A stretch of 10,374 nt of DNA from Candidatus Bathyarchaeota archaeon (GTDB lineage Archaea > Thermoproteota > Bathyarchaeia > Bathyarchaeales > Bathycorpusculaceae). Positions 1 through 7,972 of this stretch are shown here, piece by piece. How positions within the stretch are numbered: position 1 is the stretch's first letter; every line of letters begins with the position of its first letter. The translations under genes and the position numbers were made by a program. The stretch spans positions 1 to 10,374 of the forward strand of contig JACUTN010000027.1 in assembly GCA_014859805.1 (NCBI GenBank), read 5' to 3'. Under the pieces are notes generated by a model. That model worked only from the letters and a program-made list of their open reading frames with translations. It had not been told where the DNA came from and did no database searches.

Positions 1-1199
1 TGATATGTTGCAAAGGGTAGGCGAAGTTCTACGTTGTGGAAGTTGCAGATTTTGGTGTCTCTTTCAAAGTTGTTTTCATACATTCCTGCGATGTCGTTGA
101 AAATAGTTTTCTGCACAGATTCTTCGCCATACCGCAAATAATCATTCAAGTATCGCTTGTAGCCTCCGAAAAGTTCGTCTGCACCCTGTCCGGCAAGCAT
201 AACCCTAAATCCCATATCCGAAGCCTCTTTCGCCGTCCAAAAGACTGGAATGCCTATGCTTGTTTTGACGGGATTTGCGTCTTCAATCAACCACAAAACT
301 TTTGGAAGAACTTCCTCTACGGCTTTTTCACTGTAAAGATGAATGTGAAGTGGCAGGTTCAGCGCTTCCGCCGCCTTTTTCGCATGTTCAATTTCAGGCT
401 GATCTTTTAGGCTTACAGAGATCAGGTGCACTTCTACTCCGAGCTTTTTGGCTAAAAAAGCGATTATGGTGCTGTCTAAACCACCGGAGAAGGCGACTGC
501 AACTTCTTTAAGTCCAGAAACTCTTTGTTTGACGGATCGTTGCAAAAGGCCGCTTAATTTTTTGGTTGCAGCTTGCATAGTTATTTGCTTAGTTTTTGCA
601 TGAACGAGTGTTTTTGCGGGCTTAAACTTGAAACCATACTTATCAACGACAGCTAAGTGCCCCGGCGGGAAGGAATGCACTTCTTTTATTCCAATTTCCC
701 ATAATGCCTTGCGCTTAGATGCTAAAGCCGATAAATCCGTGTTTTCACCGTAGTAGAGCGGGTATAACCCTAAAGAGTCTCTCCCAGCAGTAAGTCTTCC
801 AGATTCAGCCATAGCAAAGGCGAAGTCGCCCTCAAAATCCTTGATAAGTGCCTCTGCATTTTCTAAATTCTGATTCAGTTTTTCAGCGGTAAACTCCACA
901 CTGGAAAATTCCGTGTTAAGCGAATAAATTCTTCCTTCAAAAACAAACGTTCCGTTATCCAATTTTATTGGTTGTGGTTTGTCTGACGTAAGAATTTTTG
1001 AGAAGACATGACCAATAAGTACAGGTGAGTTTGGGTCTTTGTCTTGTAAATCTTCGATGGTTTTTCTTATGGTCGCAGTTGTTGGTGATGCCAGTCCGAA
1101 GGTTTCAGTGCTTTTGTGCTTTAACATTTTGAGCATGGTAACTGCTGTTTTTGCGACGTTTTCGTTCTTTTTGCTTACGATAGCGGTTATTGCTCCCAT
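1..1199 (-). CDS. Asparagine synthetase-like amidotransferase/ATP-pyrophosphatase protein, partial (3' end outside window)
   Basis: The frame is open from an ATG at 1199-1197 to the window edge, giving 399 residues; the C-terminus is missing. The N-terminal half looks like an AsnB glutaminase (Ntn) domain: FEGDFAFAM near 122-130 and GRDSLGLYPLYYG at 139-151. The synthetase half has the ATP-pyrophosphatase loop SGGLDS at 238-243, GQGADELFGGY at 337-347 and ELRLPF at 391-396, all matching asparagine synthetase. The family makes asparagine from aspartate, ATP and glutamine or ammonia. The protein begins Met-Gly-Ala, not Met-Cys-Gly, and the usual NGEIYN loop reads EGRIYS, so the glutaminase nucleophile and oxyanion loop appear lost. 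An in-frame stop 12 codons upstream leaves no room for a Cys-bearing start. I infer ammonia-dependent or other amide-forming activity; the substrate is uncertain. AGAGGC at 1207-1212 is a possible weak ribosome binding site. It is divergent from purB. Confidence 0.85.
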   Translation of the reverse strand, partial: MGAITAIVSKKNENVAKTAVTMLKMLKHKSTETFGLASPTTATIRKTIEDLQDKDPNSPVLIGHVFSKILTSDKPQPIKLDNGTFVFEGRIYSLNTEFSSVEFTAEKLNQNLENAEALIKDFEGDFAFAMAESGRLTAGRDSLGLYPLYYGENTDLSALASKRKALWEIGIKEVHSFPPGHLAVVDKYGFKFKPAKTLVHAKTKQITMQAATKKLSGLLQRSVKQRVSGLKEVAVAFSGGLDSTIIAFLAKKLGVEVHLISVSLKDQPEIEHAKKAAEALNLPLHIHLYSEKAVEEVLPKVLWLIEDANPVKTSIGIPVFWTAKEASDMGFRVMLAGQGADELFGGYKRYLNDYLRYGEESVQKTIFNDIAGMYENNFERDTKICNFHNVELRLPFATY

Positions 1200-1273
1200 G
1201 TGGAAGAGGCCTCTTGATACGGTAAAGCATTAATCCTTAATCGACTTATCTAATTTTGTGGAGGAGCGATAAT
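1200..1273. promoter_or_regulatory. Divergent promoter spacer between the asparagine synthetase-like gene and purB
   Basis: This 74-bp spacer separates two genes transcribed away from each other. It is AT-rich at 1230-1257 and must hold start signals for both. No single TATA box stands out. TTAGATAAG (minus strand, about 1243-1251) is a candidate for the minus gene, and the ATTAATCC stretch near 1229-1236 for purB. Assignment of either is a guess. Confidence 0.35.
1260..1266 (+). promoter_or_regulatory. Shine-Dalgarno sequence of purB
   Basis: GGAGGAG lies 7 nt before the TTG at 1274. It decides the start: an earlier in-frame TTG at 1256 overlaps this site, and the protein from 1274 begins PILPIDTGRYGTPEM, the usual start of archaeal PurB. 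Confidence 0.8.
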
Positions 1274-2641
1274 TTGCCTATTCTTCCTATAGACACGGGC
1301 CGTTACGGTACACCTGAAATGAAAAAAATTTTCGAGGAAGAAACACGTGTTCAAAGGATGTTGGATGTTGAAGCAGCTTTGGCTTGGGCTCATGCTGAGG
1401 TTGGCGACATACCGAGGGAAGATGCTGAAAAAATAGCTGCTATGGCTTCGACGAAGCATGTTAAATTAAGTCGGATAAAAGAGATTGAACGTGAAATAAA
1501 GCATGATATTGCTTCTTTGGTTAGAGCTTTAGCTGAAGCTTGCGGACCAAGCGGGGCATATGTTCACTTAGGAGCGACAAGCTCTGACATTATAGATACG
1601 GCGACAGCCCTCCAACTAAGAGAAGCTTTGAGGTTGATAGAGAAAAGAATGAACGAGTTCGAAAGAGTCTTGATAGAGAAATCTTTGCAATACAAAGACA
1701 CGTTAATGACAGGCAGAACCCATGGCCAACATGCATTGCCCATAACGCTAGGTTTCAAGTTTGCGGTTTGGATGCGTGAAATCTCAAGGCATATCCAAAG
1801 GCTTAGGCAATGCAAGAAGCGTGTTTTAGTTGGAAAAATGACTGGTGCAGTAGGAGTCCAAGCTGGCTTAGGACCGCACGCCATGAAAATTCAGGAATTG
1901 GTTATGCAACGGTTAGGAATCAAATCTGCTGAAATTTCAACTCAGATTGTGCAGAGAGATCGTCATGCTGAGCTTGTGTGTTTGTTGGCTATGATTGCTT
2001 CGACGCTTGACAATTTTGCCACTGAAATAAGGGAGTTGCAGAGACCTGAAATAGGAGAACTTTTTGAGCCTTTCGATTTGGAGAAACGGGTTGGTAGTTC
2101 AACGATGCCTCATAAGCGAGATCCAGAAACATGTGAAACGACTTGCGGCTTAGCCAAGATTGTTAGAAGTCTTGTTTTCCCTGCTTTGGAGAATGTTAAA
2201 ACTTGGCATGAAAGAGATTTGACACAATCTTCAGCTGAGCGATTCATTAATCCTGAAGCATGCATTCTGATTGACCACATGCTGTTTTCAATGAGCACTG
2301 TAGTGGCTAACCTGTATGTTGATGAGCAACGCATGCTGAAAAACATTGAATTGACTCAGGGGCGTTCTCTGTCCGAAGCTGTTATGATTGTATTAACAAA
2401 AAAAGGTGTGAGTCGCCAAGAAGCGCATGAGCGCCTTAGAAAACTGGCGATAAAAAGCAAAATGGAAAAGCGGTATTTTAGAGAAATCCTTCTGAAAGAT
2501 GAGGTTGTAAGTGGAAAGTTAAGCGAGAGAGAGATTGATGAGGCTTTGAATCCGAGGAATTATTTGGGCACTGCCTTGGAGCAAGTTGAGCTTATGGTTA
2601 AAAAGACAAGAGAAGAACGTGAGGTTAGAGGATTAGCCTAG
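1274..2641 (+). CDS. purB: Adenylosuccinate lyase
   Basis: The product is 455 residues from a TTG start, the normal size for this enzyme. It removes fumarate from SAICAR and from adenylosuccinate, acting twice in cytosolic purine synthesis. The fumarase/aspartase superfamily signature GSSTMPHKRDPE starts at residue 274 and holds the mobile-loop serine. ATSSDIIDTA (about 101-110) and GRTHGQHALPITLG (His150) supply the other active-site regions. The signature reads KRDP where many homologues have KRNP, a mild variation. The enzyme is a homotetramer in known cases, with active sites shared between subunits. Downstream it converges on the Hel308 gene with a 4-bp overlap. No other purine gene is adjacent, so it is probably a single transcription unit. 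Confidence 0.96.
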   Translation: MPILPIDTGRYGTPEMKKIFEEETRVQRMLDVEAALAWAHAEVGDIPREDAEKIAAMASTKHVKLSRIKEIEREIKHDIASLVRALAEACGPSGAYVHLGATSSDIIDTATALQLREALRLIEKRMNEFERVLIEKSLQYKDTLMTGRTHGQHALPITLGFKFAVWMREISRHIQRLRQCKKRVLVGKMTGAVGVQAGLGPHAMKIQELVMQRLGIKSAEISTQIVQRDRHAELVCLLAMIASTLDNFATEIRELQRPEIGELFEPFDLEKRVGSSTMPHKRDPETCETTCGLAKIVRSLVFPALENVKTWHERDLTQSSAERFINPEACILIDHMLFSMSTVVANLYVDEQRMLKNIELTQGRSLSEAVMIVLTKKGVSRQEAHERLRKLAIKSKMEKRYFREILLKDEVVSGKLSEREIDEALNPRNYLGTALEQVELMVKKTREEREVRGLA

Positions 2642-4869
2642 TATTCTGTCAAAGCTTTTTGTTCCCATTCTTCACCTTTTTCAAGTTTCTTCCATTCTTC
2701 TTTTCTAACGAAGCCGCCTACTTGTTCTTTTATTTTCTTTGCCAGTCTTGGTCCTATAAGCGGCAGACTTACCAAGTCCTTGATGGCTGCATGTTTTATG
2801 TCTTCTATTGTTTTATATCCAGCGTTGTAGATTATGCGTCCGCGAACTCTCCCAACTCCTTCCAGTTTAACAATTGGCAGTAATTCTTTCTTTACTCCTT
2901 TCTCTATTCTTTCCATGAGCCTAAGAGTTTGTGGGCGTACTCGTTTGTTGCCCAAAAGCAGAGCCAGTTCATGAGTGGCATGAAGCAGCCATTTTGCATT
3001 TTGAATTGTTCTGTAAAGGTCTCCTGGTTGCACTCTGAATCTTTCAATTGCTTGATCTTCGCTCATTTCTTCGATCCAGCCTTTCAAAACCATGGCGGTT
3101 TTTATCTCTCCTAGGAGTTCTTCGTAGGCTATTCTGTCTTCCCACTCATCCGGTACGTCCACAAGAAGTTCTTCTTTGTGTTCTTCCATGAAAATTGCTA
3201 CTTGGTCTATTTCTTGTGTGTATGGTCTGAGTTTTGGAGCCATGTCTGGCGTGTGAGCAATCATGTGGAGGAGACTTAACTCCGTTAAATGGGCAGGTCT
3301 GTATCTTAGTGCGTTGCGGATTATGACGGCTGAAACCGGGTCTATGTATAGTTCGCTTACTCTTTTTCCGAATTTCGTGGCAAAAATGTCATCGCCAGCA
3401 ACGTCGATCATTTCCTCGTCGTATAGGTACTTCAGGATTCTGGCTATTACGCTCTTGATTGCTTTGACATCGTATTGGTATGCGTAAAAGGTTCTTCCGA
3501 AAAACTCGTAGATTCCTCTTTCTGTGTGGGCGAAATCTGCTGCTATTGTTGCCAGCACATGTGACCTTAAGATTCTTTCAACTGCGAGTTTTGACCATAT
3601 TCTCTCTGGTTTTGCAAGAATGTAGTTTTCCATTAAGTAGTCTGCTTCGTCGCTGGTTTTGGCTGTAAGTATTGCTTCGCCAACCTTGTCGTATTTGGGT
3701 CTTCCAGCTCTACCAGCCATCTGTTTATACTCCAAAACGCTGATTGGATAATAACCATATCCAGATTCGTATCGCCTATAATCTTGAATCACAACAGTTC
3801 TAGCTGGCAAGTTTACGCCGAAAGCCAATGTAGGCGTAGCTGCTAAAACCTTAATTTTCCCATGTCGGAAAGAATCTTCTATTACTCTGCGGTGTCCACC
3901 ACCCAAACCGGCATGATGAAAAGCTGTTCCATGCTGAACTAACTCAGCCAGCAACTCACTTATCCTTGTTCTCTCTCCAGCCGCCAAGATTTTCTCAGCG
4001 TCGCGCATTAGAGCACGCTTCACAGGCTTAGACAAGAGTCCTTCAACTTCGCTGGTAGCCTTTTTTGCGAGCGTGACAGCTTTTCTTCTTGTATTTGCAA
4101 AGATCAGTGCTTGTCCGCCAGATTTTATGGTGTTTACAGCCAAGTTTATGGCTGAATTTCTTGACTTTTTCTCTATTTTTCTAGCGTCTCCATCTTTAAA
4201 TTGAATTTCCTCATGTAGAACTACGCCTTCATTCAATTGGATTGGTCGCCACTCTGTTGTAACGTAGCCTGCTTTGAGCCATTCTGCGATTTCCTCAACA
4301 TTGTTTATTGTTGCGCTTAAAGCCAAAACTTGCATGTCTGGATTAACCTGCATTAGCCTTGCTAACACAACTTCTAAGGTTGGTCCTCGCTCGCCATCAT
4401 TTAGCAAATGCACTTCGTCAGCAACTACGAGTGAAATCTCATCCATCCATTTGGCTCTGTGCCTTAGCAGTGAGTCTGCTTTCTCATTAGTAGTTACGAT
4501 TATGTCGTATCTTTCCAGCCATGGGTCAGTGCTGTCGTAGTCGCCTGTGCTTATGCCTATTCTTATGCGTCTTCCATTGGGCTTTCGTATTGGGGTGTAT
4601 TTTTTGAATTCTTGATATTTTTCGCTTGCTAGAGCCCTCAAAGGTGTTAAATAGATGGTTTTTCCGTTTTTTTCCAGTATATGTTTAAGAGCGCAGAATT
4701 CAGCGACTAGAGTTTTTCCAGAAGCTGTTGGACTTGCCAAAACAAGGTTTCTTCCTTCTAGAGCCTCAGCTTTTATTGCTTCTTCTTGTGGAGGATAAAG
4801 TTCAACAAGTCCAGATCTGATTATTATTTCTTTGACAGATTCTGGTATTGACAAGTCAGTTATTTTCAC
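2638..4869 (-). CDS. hel308: Hel308-type superfamily 2 DNA helicase
   Basis: The 743-residue product is full length for archaeal Hel308, a 3'-5' ATP-dependent DNA helicase linked to stalled replication forks and recombination. Motifs in order: LYPPQ Q-like motif (24-28), ASPTASGKT Walker A (45-53), DEVH motif II (151-154), SAT motif III (185-187), ANTRR (258-262), HHAGL (318-322) and QMAGRAGR motif VI (383-390). The winged-helix and ratchet region follows to about 640, with GDLYRTIQNAKWLLHA at 616-631. A helix-hairpin-helix pair lies at about 667-715. Motif II is DEVH instead of the more usual DEIH. The start is GTG at 4869-4867. An in-frame stop lies 8 codons upstream, and MKITDLSIPESVKEII fits the family N-terminus. 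The ribosome binding site is weak (GATGGGGATGGG lies just upstream). Confidence 0.95.
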   Translation of the reverse strand: MKITDLSIPESVKEIIIRSGLVELYPPQEEAIKAEALEGRNLVLASPTASGKTLVAEFCALKHILEKNGKTIYLTPLRALASEKYQEFKKYTPIRKPNGRRIRIGISTGDYDSTDPWLERYDIIVTTNEKADSLLRHRAKWMDEISLVVADEVHLLNDGERGPTLEVVLARLMQVNPDMQVLALSATINNVEEIAEWLKAGYVTTEWRPIQLNEGVVLHEEIQFKDGDARKIEKKSRNSAINLAVNTIKSGGQALIFANTRRKAVTLAKKATSEVEGLLSKPVKRALMRDAEKILAAGERTRISELLAELVQHGTAFHHAGLGGGHRRVIEDSFRHGKIKVLAATPTLAFGVNLPARTVVIQDYRRYESGYGYYPISVLEYKQMAGRAGRPKYDKVGEAILTAKTSDEADYLMENYILAKPERIWSKLAVERILRSHVLATIAADFAHTERGIYEFFGRTFYAYQYDVKAIKSVIARILKYLYDEEMIDVAGDDIFATKFGKRVSELYIDPVSAVIIRNALRYRPAHLTELSLLHMIAHTPDMAPKLRPYTQEIDQVAIFMEEHKEELLVDVPDEWEDRIAYEELLGEIKTAMVLKGWIEEMSEDQAIERFRVQPGDLYRTIQNAKWLLHATHELALLLGNKRVRPQTLRLMERIEKGVKKELLPIVKLEGVGRVRGRIIYNAGYKTIEDIKHAAIKDLVSLPLIGPRLAKKIKEQVGGFVRKEEWKKLEKGEEWEQKALTEY

Positions 4870-4915
4870 TGAAACGCGCCCATCCCCATCTTACAACACC
4901 ATTTACTATACCGCT

Positions 4916-4924
4916 AATTTAAAG
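4916..4924 (-). promoter_or_regulatory. Candidate TATA box for the Hel308 gene
   Basis: The minus strand reads CTTTAAATT here, about 47 nt before the GTG start. This would place a transcription start near 4893-4897 and give a leader of about 25 nt. TATAGTAAAT on the same strand at 4901-4910 is an alternative. Which one is used cannot be told from sequence. Confidence 0.4.
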
Positions 4925-4960
4925 TGTTACTGCAACACGAACATCCTTTTGAGTCATGTT

Positions 4961-4969
4961 TTTTATAAG
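4961..4969 (+). promoter_or_regulatory. Candidate TATA box for the Fe-S operon
   Basis: TTTTATAAG lies about 45 nt before the ATG at 5011. A start of transcription near 4990 would leave a short leader that still contains AAGGA at 4995-4999, a plausible ribosome binding site 11 nt before the ATG. No obvious operator such as a clear palindrome was found beside it. Confidence 0.55.
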
Positions 4970-5010
4970 ATGCGAATACTAGAAGTTCTAATAGAAGGAC
5001 TTGAACTAAA

Positions 5011-6234
5011 ATGATTGAGAACGTAAAGGAGCTGCTCAAAGCACACGAAGGTCTAAAACACGAAGTCTACTTGGACATTGAAAATTCAAGCATAGTTCCA
5101 AAAGAAGTTGTTGACGCAATGCTACCATACTTCAATCAACACGCATACGGTAACCCAACACTAACACACAAACCAGGCTGGGAAGCCTTCGAAACAATAA
5201 TGGAATCTTCGCAAAAAATAGCTACATCTTTGGGCTGCAAAACGCTTGAAGAAGTAAATTTCACTCCCGGAGAAACAGAAGCCAACAACCTAGCACTGAT
5301 TGGAACAGCTTTTTCGATGAAGGATAAGGGTAAAAAAATTGTGATTTCCGAAATTGAACCTCTGAGCGTTTTACACGTCGCCGATTTGCTCAATAAACAT
5401 GGGTTCACTATAGTGAAAATCCCAGTTGATGGCGAAGGTTTCATCAACCTTGAAAAATTAAGGGATGCTGTGGATAAAGAAACAATCCTCGTAAGCGTGT
5501 CAACTGTGAACCACGAGATTGGAACAATAGAACCAGTTAAAGAAGCATTGGAAATAGTGAAAGACAAAAACTGTGAAATGATATTTCACACAGATGCCTC
5601 AGATGCTTATGGAAAAATTCCATTTAACACACGAGACTTAGATGTGGATTTAGCAACCGTAAGCAGCTACAAAATTCTGGGGCCAAGAGGAATAGGTGCA
5701 TTATACGTTAAGGAAGGCGTTAGCATAAATAGAATTTTGGAAGGTCAAATAGGCACACAGAAGCTTTGGCCAGGGGTTGAAAATACGCCCTCAATTGTTG
5801 GTTTTGCAAAAGCTTGCGAACTGGCATTCCATAATTTTGAAGAAAATGTGAATCACATGCGAAGACTCAGAGACAAACTAATCGATGGAGTAATCGGGAA
5901 AATGTCAGACGTTAGGCTTAACGGACCTGAAGGCAACAAAAGGGCTCCTGACAACGTGAACATAAGCTTTCTAAGATGCGAAGGTGAAGCATTAACAATT
6001 GAACTAAGCCTGAACGGAGTGTACGTTTCAAGCGGAAGCGCGTGCACTAGGCGTCTTCTTCAGCCAAGCCACGTTCTCGTTGCCATAGGCAGAAAATTCG
6101 TCGAAGCCCACGGCAGCATCCTAATGAAAGTTACAAGATACCATACCGAAGAAGATATAGACTATGTCCTAGAGGTTATCCCAAAGGCTGTCAAAAGAAT
6201 AAGAGGAATTGTTGGCTCCATGGAGATGAAGTAA
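5011..6234 (+). CDS. NifS/IscS-like PLP-dependent protein with altered active site (divergent cysteine desulfurase)
   Basis: The 407-residue product has class V aminotransferase/NifS architecture throughout. Seen directly: YLDIENSS (20-27), FTPGETEANNLA (84-95), HTDASDAYGK (193-202), SSYKILGPRG (218-227) and SSGSACTR (340-347). Lys221 is the expected PLP Schiff-base residue, Asp195 the pyridine-N partner and Cys345 the persulfide-forming cysteine. By eye against E. coli IscS, other sites are changed: Ala75 to Glu88, His104 to Pro117, Asn155 to His168, Gln183 to Asp198, His205 to Tyr220, and Arg356 to Leu371. A typical desulfurase needs several of these to hold PLP and cysteine. It may therefore work slowly, use another substrate, or assist the scaffold structurally. 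It is the first gene of a tight operon, 2 nt before the IscU-like gene. The fold is well supported; the activity is not. Confidence 0.85.
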   Translation: MIENVKELLKAHEGLKHEVYLDIENSSIVPKEVVDAMLPYFNQHAYGNPTLTHKPGWEAFETIMESSQKIATSLGCKTLEEVNFTPGETEANNLALIGTAFSMKDKGKKIVISEIEPLSVLHVADLLNKHGFTIVKIPVDGEGFINLEKLRDAVDKETILVSVSTVNHEIGTIEPVKEALEIVKDKNCEMIFHTDASDAYGKIPFNTRDLDVDLATVSSYKILGPRGIGALYVKEGVSINRILEGQIGTQKLWPGVENTPSIVGFAKACELAFHNFEENVNHMRRLRDKLIDGVIGKMSDVRLNGPEGNKRAPDNVNISFLRCEGEALTIELSLNGVYVSSGSACTRRLLQPSHVLVAIGRKFVEAHGSILMKVTRYHTEEDIDYVLEVIPKAVKRIRGIVGSMEMK

Positions 6235-6236
6235 CC

Positions 6237-6737
6237 ATGTCTAGGACGCCCCTTCCATACAACCCGAAAATACTCGAACTTTTCCGGAATCCGAAAAATC
6301 TTGGAAAGATGGAAGATGCCACAGTAACGGCTGTCGCAGGAAATCCCTCATGCGGAGACATGATAATTTTCTACCTAAAAATAGACAGCAAAGATGTCAT
6401 TGAAAAGGCATCGTTCGAAAGCTACGGCTGTGCCGCAAACATAGCAACCTCAAGCATAGTCACCGAAATGATTAAAGGAATGAAGCTCGAGGACGCATGG
6501 AAAATATCATGGAAAAGCGTTGTGGAGGCTGTGGGCGGGCTTCCAAGTGTGAAGTTTCACTGCGGAATCCTAGCCGTTGGAGCATTGAAGAGAGCAATAA
6601 GAACATACTACAAAAACAAAGGAGTTTCTCCAGATTGGCTGATGAAGGAACCAACCTTCGAAGAAAAACAAGCCGTAGAAGAGGAAGAACTAGCGAAAAT
6701 CCTTTCAAAAAGAATGAAAGCTGAGGAAGAAAAATAA
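6237..6737 (+). CDS. iscU: IscU/NifU N-terminal-type Fe-S cluster scaffold protein
   Basis: The 166-residue product carries the three cluster-binding cysteines of IscU: Cys39 in NPSCGD, Cys65 in YGCAANIATSS and Cys109 in KFHCGILA. It also has the conserved Asp41 and His108. Family members assemble a [2Fe-2S] cluster from iron and desulfurase-supplied sulfur and pass it to apoproteins. LPSVK at 102-106 resembles the LPPVK chaperone-binding motif of bacterial IscU, although no HscA or HscB gene is in the window. Beyond about residue 128 there is a tail of roughly 38 residues, rich in Glu and Lys (EEKQAVEEEELAKIL), that ordinary IscU lacks; it is probably helical. GGAG at 6222-6225 serves as ribosome binding site. 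The stop overlaps the next ATG by one base (TAATG), indicating coupled translation with sufS. Confidence 0.93.
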   Translation: MSRTPLPYNPKILELFRNPKNLGKMEDATVTAVAGNPSCGDMIIFYLKIDSKDVIEKASFESYGCAANIATSSIVTEMIKGMKLEDAWKISWKSVVEAVGGLPSVKFHCGILAVGALKRAIRTYYKNKGVSPDWLMKEPTFEEKQAVEEEELAKILSKRMKAEEEK

Positions 6738-7969
6738 TGTTAGATCCTTACAAAATCAGACAAGACTTTCCAATCTTAAAACGGAAAATAAACAACCATC
6801 CATTAATCTACTTTGACAATGCAGCCACAACCCAAAAACCAAAACAAGTGATTGAAGCCATCAAGGAATTTTATGAGAACCATAATGCAAATGTCCACAG
6901 GGCTATCCACACGCTTTCCCAAGAGTCATCTGAGCTTTACGAGAATGCACACGAAGAGGTTGCCAAATTCATCAACGCAGACGGCATGAAAGAAGTAATT
7001 TTTGTGAGAGGCACCACTGAGGCAATAAACCTTGTTGCATATGCTTGGGGTCTTCGCAATCTAGAAAGCGAAGATGAAGTTTTAGTCACGTTGATGGAGC
7101 ATCACAGCAACATAGTTCCTTGGGAAATGCTCTCAAAAATAAAAGGATTCAAAGTTAAATATGCAGAAGTAAACGACGACGGAACCTTAAACTATGAATC
7201 TCTTGAAAACGCGATTTCGCATAACACAAAAATTGTCTGTTTGTCCCATGTCTCCAACGTGACTGGAGTTATAACCGACGTGAAAAGAGTTGCAAAGATA
7301 GCTCATGAATACGGCGCCTTGGTGCTTGTGGACGGAGCGCAATCCGTCCCTCATCTACCCGTGGACGTTAAAGATCTGGATATAGATTTCTTTGCTTTTT
7401 CAGGACACAAAATGCTAGGACCAACGGGCATAGGTGCCTTATATGGTAAACGCGGGATTCTTGAAGGAATGGAACCATTTCACGGGGGAGGCTCAATGAT
7501 AAAAGAAGTCACCTTTAACACCATGACGCGGGAGTGCGCAATTTCTCTGAATGATTTGCCTTGGAAATTCGAAGCCGGAACCCCCAATATCTGCGGCGGT
7601 ATAGGCTTAATGGCGGCTGTTAGATATCTAAATGATATAGGCATGGAAAACGTCAAAGAACACGAAGAAATTTTAACGGAGTACACCATACGGCGTATGC
7701 ACGAATGCGAGAAAGTCAAGATTTATGGTCCAGAAGATGCTTCCCTAAAATGTGGAATACTGCCATTTGGGGTTGAGGGCTTAAGCTCGCATGATGTCGC
7801 TTTGTTCCTTGATAGTTATGGGATCATGATTAGAAGTGGTTTCCACTGCGCCCAACCACTACACGAAAAGTTTAGGTTAAAATCCTCAGCGAGAGCAAGC
7901 TTTTACATCTATAACACGCGTGAAGAAATTGATCGATTAATTGAAGCGTTGAAGGAGATTGAACGATAA
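6737..7969 (+). CDS. sufS: SufS-type (group II) cysteine desulfurase
   Basis: The 410-residue product is full length for SufS, a PLP enzyme that takes sulfur from L-cysteine as an enzyme persulfide and releases alanine. Expected residues are all present: YFDNAATTQKP (25-35), RGTTEAINLVA (91-101), MEHHSNIVPW with His123, DGAQSVPH with Asp199 and Gln202, SGHKMLGP with PLP Lys225, RSGFHCAQP with catalytic Cys371, and ARASFYIYN with Arg387. This contrasts with the divergent paralogue two genes upstream, so this is likely the operon's real sulfur donor. It starts inside the iscU stop codon. No SufE or SufBCD gene lies in the window, so the IscU-like protein is the natural sulfur acceptor here; that pairing is inferred from position. 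Confidence 0.95.
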   Translation: MLDPYKIRQDFPILKRKINNHPLIYFDNAATTQKPKQVIEAIKEFYENHNANVHRAIHTLSQESSELYENAHEEVAKFINADGMKEVIFVRGTTEAINLVAYAWGLRNLESEDEVLVTLMEHHSNIVPWEMLSKIKGFKVKYAEVNDDGTLNYESLENAISHNTKIVCLSHVSNVTGVITDVKRVAKIAHEYGALVLVDGAQSVPHLPVDVKDLDIDFFAFSGHKMLGPTGIGALYGKRGILEGMEPFHGGGSMIKEVTFNTMTRECAISLNDLPWKFEAGTPNICGGIGLMAAVRYLNDIGMENVKEHEEILTEYTIRRMHECEKVKIYGPEDASLKCGILPFGVEGLSSHDVALFLDSYGIMIRSGFHCAQPLHEKFRLKSSARASFYIYNTREEIDRLIEALKEIER

Positions 7970-7972
7970 GTA

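Noticed and set aside
36..511. Plus-strand open frames opposite the asparagine synthetase-like gene
   Set aside because: They are antisense shadows; the minus frame over the same bases gives clear family motifs.
1256..1276. TTG at 1256 as the purB start
   Set aside because: It overlaps the GGAGGAG site that fits the TTG at 1274, and the extra residues are not family-like.
2659..4540. Several 60-90 codon plus-strand frames inside the Hel308 gene
   Set aside because: They are antisense to a full-length helicase with all motifs; none has recognisable features.
4832..5014. 60-codon plus-strand frame spanning the Hel308 start and the operon promoter
   Set aside because: It covers the TATA boxes and the 5' end of the Hel308 gene, has no ribosome binding site and no recognisable features.
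5011..6234. SepCysS (Sep-tRNA:Cys-tRNA synthase) as identity of the first operon gene
   Set aside because: The SSGSACT cysteine loop and overall motif order are those of NifS/IscS; nothing specific to SepCysS was seen.
6472..6724. Alternative frames on both strands within iscU
   Set aside because: The IscU frame has all three cysteines and the Asp; the others are shadows in an A-rich gene.
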